A stretch of DNA of 9,752 bases, taken from the NCBI GenBank assembly GCA_035504175.1, contig DATJSJ010000230.1:1-9752 (forward strand), written 5' to 3'. Numbering within the stretch: position 1 is the first letter of the stretch; the number at the start of each line of letters is the position of its first letter. A model generated the notes under the pieces. The model was given only the letters and a program-made list of their open reading frames with translations, was not told the origin of the DNA and did not search any database. The position numbers and the translations under genes are program-made. Of this stretch, positions 5,790 to 9,752 are shown piece after piece. Origin of the DNA: DATJSJ01 sp035504175 (GTDB lineage: Bacteria; Pseudomonadota; Alphaproteobacteria; Acetobacterales; Acetobacteraceae).

Positions 5790-6635
5790 ATGCAACACCA
5801 TCCCTTCGGATCCACCGGTCGCGAGGTCGCGGTCATCGGCCAGGGCACCTGGAACATCGAGCGCGCCGACCGCGCCACCGCGATCGCCGCGCTGCAGCGC
5901 GGACTCGATCTCGGCGTGACGCACATCGACACGGCCGAAATGTATGGCGGTGGCCAGGCGGAGGAAATCACCGGCGCCGCCATCGCCGGCCGGCGCGACG
6001 AGGTCTTCCTCGTCTCGAAGGTGCTGCCGCAGAACGCGTCGCGCACCGGCACCCGCCAGGCCTGCGAGCGGTCGCTTCGCCACCTGCACACCGACCGGCT
6101 CGATTGCTACCTGCTGCACTGGCCGGGCTCGCATCCGCTGGCCGACACCATCGCCGCCTTCGAGGCACTGTGCCGGGAGGGCAAGATCCTCTCCTGGGGC
6201 GTCAGCAATTTCGACGTGGACGATCTCGAACGGGCGGCGGCGATCGCCGGCCCGGGCCGCATCGCCTGCAACCAGGTGCTGTACCATCTGCGCGAACGCG
6301 CGATCGAACACGCCGTGATCCCGTGGTGCGAGGCGAACCGCGTCGCGGTCACCGCCTACAGCCCGTTCGGCCACAACGATTTCCCGGCGCCGCGCAGCGA
6401 GGGCGGCCGCGTGCTGGCCGAGATCGCCGCGGCGCATGGTGCGACGCCGCGTCAGGTGGCGCTCGCCTTCCTGACCCGCCGCCCGTCGGTGTTCGCCATC
6501 CCAAAGGCCGCCGACCCCGCGCATGCCGAAGAGAATGCAGCGGCCGGTACGCTGCGGCTCGGCGAGGCGGAGATCGCGCGCATCGATGCGGCCTTCCCGC
6601 GCGGCCGGGCGCGGCGCTCGCTGCCGATGCTGTAA
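5790..6635 (+). CDS. Aldo/keto reductase, YeaE-like
   Basis: A 281-residue cytosolic NADPH-dependent aldo/keto reductase that reduces aldehydes or ketones to alcohols. The complete catalytic tetrad is visible: Asp47 and Tyr52 in HIDTAEMYG, Lys77 in LVSKVLP and His110 in YLLHWPG. Cofactor-site segments follow, including WGVSNFD, CNQVLYHL, AYSPFG and the late AIPKAADPAHAEENAAA. The sequence runs close to E. coli YeaE (a methylglyoxal reductase) along its length, for example GQGTWNIE, NQVLYHLRERAIEH and the PKAA motif, so methylglyoxal or a similar small carbonyl is a reasonable but unproven substrate. ATG at 5790 has GAGAGG 5 nt upstream; a more upstream in-frame ATG (5721) would add an unrelated tail. 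It is the only plus-strand gene, divergent from the two-component operon and convergent with the amine oxidase gene. No clear promoter was found. Confidence 0.93.
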   Translation: MQHHPFGSTGREVAVIGQGTWNIERADRATAIAALQRGLDLGVTHIDTAEMYGGGQAEEITGAAIAGRRDEVFLVSKVLPQNASRTGTRQACERSLRHLHTDRLDCYLLHWPGSHPLADTIAAFEALCREGKILSWGVSNFDVDDLERAAAIAGPGRIACNQVLYHLRERAIEHAVIPWCEANRVAVTAYSPFGHNDFPAPRSEGGRVLAEIAAAHGATPRQVALAFLTRRPSVFAIPKAADPAHAEENAAAGTLRLGEAEIARIDAAFPRGRARRSLPML

Positions 6636-6742
6636 AGCACTATCGCCGGAGGCAACATCACCGCCGAGCGCACTCTGGCAACCACTCATCCGTCGCGACC
6701 CGCAAGGTCATCCGGGCCGGCTCGAGCTGCCGCGGCGCCGCC

Positions 6743-8350
6743 TCACCCCGTCGCCAGCGCGTCGATGACCTCGCGCGCGGCGCGCAATCCCTCCTCGGCG
6801 CCGCCTTCCATGTAGCCCTGGAAGTTGATCGAGCAGTGCTCGCCGGCGAAATGGCAGCGCCCGGAGGGCAGCCGCTCGACGCCGGCGATGCGCGTGTACT
6901 GGCCGACTTTCCAGTACGAATAGGAGCCGCGCAGGAACGGCGATTGCGCCGGCACATCGAGCGTCGCGCGGCCGTTCCACAACGCGGTGATGCCGGGATA
7001 GACGGCTTCGAGCTGCGCCAGGAACCAGCGTGCGTAGCCGCGCACCACCGCCGGGTCGCGCGGATCGCCGTGCACCCGCGCGCCGACCGAGCCCAGGTAG
7101 TCGACCAGGATGCCGGTGCTGCCGTCCTGGCCGCGCGTCACCTCCCAGGTGTTCTGGTAGGGCAGGTCGGTGAAGCTCTCGCCCGTGCTCAGTCCCCAGG
7201 GACCGGGCGTGTTCCACAGGCGCGAGTCGAACTGGAGCTGCAGCTTGACATTGGTGCCGTAGCCGAGCTCGAAGATTGCACGCCGCTTGCGCTCATCGAA
7301 TCCGGCCTGCCAGAAATCGAGCTCGCGCAGCACCGCGAACGGGATCGCCAGCACGACGTGATCCGCGACCACCTGCATCGGGCCGCCCGGCCCAGACAGG
7401 CGCAGGAGATAGCTGCCGTCGTCGCGCCGGGCGATTGCGGTCATTCCGGTGCGGAGCTGGATCGTGCCGGGCGCGCGGCGTTCGAGCGCGGCGCCGATCG
7501 CCTCCGGCAGCTGCTGGTTGCCGCCGAGCATGTGATAGTGCTCGTCCGACTGGCCGAAGATCGCGAAATGCTTCGGGTCGTTCTGATAGGCGAGCAGGTA
7601 GATGATGTTGAGCGCGCTCTGCTGCGTCGTCGGCGCGCCGAACTCGATGTCGTAGGCGACATCGATCAGCCGGCCCATCGGCGAGCCATGGCCGCCCGGC
7701 ACGTTCTGCTCGATCCAGTCATAGGCGCTGGTTTCGTCCAGCGCCTTGCCCGCGTCGTTGTAGTGATCGAAGGTGGTCGGGTAGCCCGCCTGCTTCTGGT
7801 CGCGGTTGAGCGCGTGATAGACCGGCCGGAAGTCGCGCTCGGCCTGCGCCACGGGGTAGTATTCGCCGGAGAAGAAATACGTGTCGGTGGTGCCGGGCGG
7901 CTGCGCCGCGATCAGGTCGGTGAGCGGGATGCCGTAGCGCTTGGCCAGCCGGATGATCACCTTGTGGCCGCTGTCGATCAGCTCGCCGCAATGCTCGCTG
8001 ACCTGCGCGTTCAGCCAGGTGGTCGTATCCGAATGCATCCGCCCGCCGATCCGGTCGTTCGCCTCGAACACCCAGGAGCGGTAGCCGGCGTGGAGCAGCT
8101 TCAGCGCGGCGGTCAGGCCGGCGATGCCGCCGCCCACGATGGCGATGCGGGGCGACGTCCCGGCACGGGCGGCGCGCGGCAGCGCCAGTCCGGCGGCGCC
8201 GGCACCGGCGAGGCGCAACAGGTCGCGGCGGCTGCTCGCCCGTCCCGGCGATGTCTCCCACCCCGGCATCGCGGGATCGCCGGCGGCTTCGGCGCGCTGC
8301 GCCGCCCGGGCAAGACGCTGCAATGCGGCAAAGAGTGCCGATCGTGCCAT
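6743..8350 (-). CDS. Tat-exported FAD-dependent amine oxidase (monoamine oxidase family)
   Basis: A 535-residue flavoprotein of the amino oxidase family, which oxidises an amine or amino acid to an imine, giving hydrogen peroxide if oxygen is the acceptor. The N terminus has a Tat motif, SSRRDLLRLAG with Arg41-Arg42, then a hydrophobic stretch and a likely cleavage site near ARAG (61-64). The FAD dinucleotide motif IAIVGGGIAGL (69-79) and EANDRIGGRMHSD (97-108) follow. The family C-terminal FAD motif is FAGEHCSINFQGYMEGGAEEG (501-521). A Tat signal fits a cofactor loaded before export to the periplasm. About 40 residues precede the twin arginines, long but not unusual for the family. ATG at 8350 has GAGG about 7 nt upstream. 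It lies 127 nt after the SDR gene on the same strand and may share its transcript. The substrate is not deducible. It ends 107 nt from the convergent reductase gene, with no obvious shared terminator. Confidence 0.93.
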   Translation of the reverse strand: MARSALFAALQRLARAAQRAEAAGDPAMPGWETSPGRASSRRDLLRLAGAGAAGLALPRAARAGTSPRIAIVGGGIAGLTAALKLLHAGYRSWVFEANDRIGGRMHSDTTTWLNAQVSEHCGELIDSGHKVIIRLAKRYGIPLTDLIAAQPPGTTDTYFFSGEYYPVAQAERDFRPVYHALNRDQKQAGYPTTFDHYNDAGKALDETSAYDWIEQNVPGGHGSPMGRLIDVAYDIEFGAPTTQQSALNIIYLLAYQNDPKHFAIFGQSDEHYHMLGGNQQLPEAIGAALERRAPGTIQLRTGMTAIARRDDGSYLLRLSGPGGPMQVVADHVVLAIPFAVLRELDFWQAGFDERKRRAIFELGYGTNVKLQLQFDSRLWNTPGPWGLSTGESFTDLPYQNTWEVTRGQDGSTGILVDYLGSVGARVHGDPRDPAVVRGYARWFLAQLEAVYPGITALWNGRATLDVPAQSPFLRGSYSYWKVGQYTRIAGVERLPSGRCHFAGEHCSINFQGYMEGGAEEGLRAAREVIDALATG

Positions 8351-8477
8351 GAGCGTGCCTCGCCTCTTCCTGCGGGCGACGCGGGCGCGGCGCCGCCGCT
8401 TTCATATCCCTGGCGAGACGTTCCCGGCAACCGGGCCGCCTGCGACGCCGGCGGCGGCGGCGCAGGGCGGCGGGCGT

Positions 8478-9272
8478 TCAGCGCGGCGCGCCGGCGACCG
8501 CCTGCTCGTAGTCGATCACCGCGCCGGTCATCACGCCGGAATGCGGGCTGAGCAGGAAGGCGATCAGGTCGGCGAGTTCCTCGACATCGATAAGCCGGCC
8601 GAACGGCTGCCGCGCCGCGCCTTCGGCCAGCCAGTCCGCGCCGTGCGGCGACAGGCGCGTCTGCACCACGTGCTCCGTCGGCGTCTCGGTCCAGCCGAGA
8701 TTGATGCCGTTGACGCGGATGCGGTCGGCGCGCAGCGCGTTGGCGGCGTTGCGCGTCAGCGTCGCGAGCGCGCCCTTGCTCGCGGAATAGACGGCGAGTT
8801 CCGGCAGGCCGCAATGCACGTTCATCGACAGCACGTTGACCATGGCCCCGGCGATGCGCTCGCGCCGCATCAGCCGCGCGGCACCCTGCATCAGCAGGAA
8901 GGGCGCGCGCGTGTTCACCGCGAACATGCGGTCGATGAAGGCCGCGTCCGCGTCGAGCAGGCCGCCGCGATCGGTCAGCGCCGCGGCGTTCACCAGCCCG
9001 TCGAGCCGGCCGAAGGTGCGGTCGCATTCCGCGATCACCGCCGCGCACGCGTCCGGATCGGCGAGGTCGGCGCGGATGAAATGGCCGCGCGTCCCGAGCC
9101 CGATCAGCGCCTCGGCGGATTCGGCGCTGCGCTCGGCGTTGCGGTCGCAGACCACGACGGCGGCGGCACCCCATTCCGCCGCGCGCCGCGCCGCGGCGGC
9201 GCCCACGCCCTGCGCCGCGCCGGTCACCAGCACGACGCGGCCCTTGAGGTCGCCGGTCAGCCCCGTGGTCAT
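8478..9272 (-). CDS. Short-chain dehydrogenase/reductase (classical SDR)
   Basis: A 264-residue cytosolic NAD(P)-dependent oxidoreductase of the classical SDR type. It shows the nucleotide motif TGAAQGVG (17-24), Asp43 after the second beta strand (VVVCDRN), which favours NAD(H), and Asp69 in RADLAD. The structural motif is VNAAA (94-98) in place of NNAG. The catalytic residues are Asn120, Ser149, Tyr162 and Lys166 (YSASK). The usual PG motif after the active site reads NLGWTETP (191-198), a variant. The reaction is hydroxyl/carbonyl interconversion on an unknown substrate. The start ATG at 9272 has a strong GGAGG 5 nt upstream. It begins 46 nt after the TPR gene and is followed after 127 nt by the amine oxidase gene, so a common transcript is possible. 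A metabolic link between the two oxidoreductases is only suggested by position. Confidence 0.94.
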   Translation of the reverse strand: MTTGLTGDLKGRVVLVTGAAQGVGAAAARRAAEWGAAAVVVCDRNAERSAESAEALIGLGTRGHFIRADLADPDACAAVIAECDRTFGRLDGLVNAAALTDRGGLLDADAAFIDRMFAVNTRAPFLLMQGAARLMRRERIAGAMVNVLSMNVHCGLPELAVYSASKGALATLTRNAANALRADRIRVNGINLGWTETPTEHVVQTRLSPHGADWLAEGAARQPFGRLIDVEELADLIAFLLSPHSGVMTGAVIDYEQAVAGAPR

Positions 9273-9318
9273 CGCTCCCTCCGCGCCCAGGATCGCGTCA
9301 GCGCCGCCGGAACCGCAA

Positions 9319-9752
9319 TCAGGACGGTCGGTCTCGCAGCTTTTGCAGATTGGCCTCGGCCGTGGGAAGCCATGCTTCCTGCGCCGCCGTCAACCGACCC
9401 TCCGCGGACAGGCGCCGCAGCGTGGCGACGACGAACGCCCAGCGCCGTTCCGGCTCGTCGCCCTGCTGCGCCAGCCTGGCGTGCGACGCCACCAGATCGG
9501 TCTGCCACCCGGCATTGCCGGGATCGGCGGCGGCCAGGCGCTCGAAGATCGCGTGGCTGTCGCGGAAGGCGGTCAGCGCTTCGGCCAGCTTGCCCTGCGC
9601 CACCAGCACCTCGCCGATCTTGTTGTGGGAGACGGAGAGGTCGCGCTGCCATCCGGCATTGCCGGGATCGGCGGCGGCCAGGCGCTCGCGGATGGCGAGG
9701 CCGTCGCGGAAGGCGGTCAGCGCCTCGGCCAACTTGCCCTGCGCCACCAGCA
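9319..9752 (-). CDS. TPR-repeat protein, C-terminal part
   Basis: The last 144 residues of a protein whose start lies beyond the right edge. The frame is open to the window end; the first in-window GTG (9747) is inside a repeat and is not taken as the start. It has a 48-residue tetratricopeptide-type repeat with core VAQGKLAEALTAFRD, then AIxERLAAADPGNAGWQxDL. Two copies are visible, followed by a divergent tail of about 55 residues ending KLRDRPS. Such near-identical 48-residue TPR arrays in alphaproteobacteria mediate protein-protein contacts. They often sit behind N-terminal modules such as STAND ATPases, caspase-like or TIR domains, but which one is present here cannot be known. TGA at 9319-9321 is 46 nt upstream of the SDR start. 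Confidence 0.85.
   Translation of the reverse strand, partial: LVAQGKLAEALTAFRDGLAIRERLAAADPGNAGWQRDLSVSHNKIGEVLVAQGKLAEALTAFRDSHAIFERLAAADPGNAGWQTDLVASHARLAQQGDEPERRWAFVVATLRRLSAEGRLTAAQEAWLPTAEANLQKLRDRPS
9511..9752. repeat. 144-bp-period tandem direct repeat within the TPR gene
   Basis: Segment 9511-9608 recurs at 9655-9752, an offset of exactly 144 bp (48 codons). I count 7 mismatches in 98 positions, and the first 34 bases are identical. The second copy reaches the window edge, so the array probably continues. The near-identity at DNA level points to recent duplication or gene conversion between repeat units. Confidence 0.85.

Noticed and set aside
6636..6742. Bidirectional terminator between the convergent genes
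   Set aside because: Only a short palindrome (GCTCGAGC) is visible, with no stable stem plus T-run on either strand.
5513..8551. A 1012-codon plus-strand open frame
   Set aside because: It runs out of frame through the aldo/keto reductase gene and antisense to the amine oxidase gene. Composition is Arg/Ala/Gly-rich with no fold, as expected from stop-poor GC-rich DNA.

Overview
The window is uniformly GC-rich, and its coding strands have strongly GC-biased third codon positions. The gene families (a glycine-riboswitch-controlled gcvT, a DUF2189 membrane protein, a QseB/TctD-type two-component pair, a Tat-exported flavin amine oxidase and a 48-residue TPR array) suggest an alphaproteobacterium, perhaps of the Rhodospirillales/Acetobacteraceae type. 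That placement is inferred from gene style; there is no rRNA or marker gene to confirm it.

Layout. Positions 1-777 hold the N-terminal 259 residues of aminomethyltransferase GcvT on the minus strand, running off the left edge. Its leader (about 778-1130) carries a tandem two-aptamer glycine riboswitch, with a candidate expression platform below it and a candidate sigma70-type promoter above it. The promoter lies inside a large inverted repeat. Upstream, also on the minus strand, are a lipoprotein of unknown function (1284-1904) and a DUF2189 multi-pass membrane protein (2157-2966) with its own plausible promoter. Next is a translationally coupled two-component operon, response regulator (4843-5514) then sensor kinase (3263-4846). 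An 11-bp-phased direct repeat upstream of it looks like an autoregulatory OmpR-family operator.

A hairpin-rich intergenic element (about 5594-5684) separates this operon from the only plus-strand gene, a YeaE-like aldo/keto reductase (5790-6635). Convergent to that is a minus-strand block. In order of transcription it holds the 3' end of a TPR-repeat protein (9319-9752, running off the right edge), a classical SDR oxidoreductase (8478-9272) and a Tat-signal FAD amine oxidase (6743-8350).

Functional reading. Glycine cleavage is under direct glycine control by RNA. The two-component pair probably regulates itself and perhaps other envelope functions. The SDR and the exported amine oxidase could act on a common amine or alcohol substrate, but nothing in the sequence identifies it. 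I found no mobile element, CRISPR array, phage gene or rRNA, and recognised no tRNA. I do not see a clearly new multi-gene system. The best leads are regulatory: the riboswitch platform, the dyad over the gcvT promoter and the phased operator. The TPR array is also a lead because its N-terminal effector lies outside the window.
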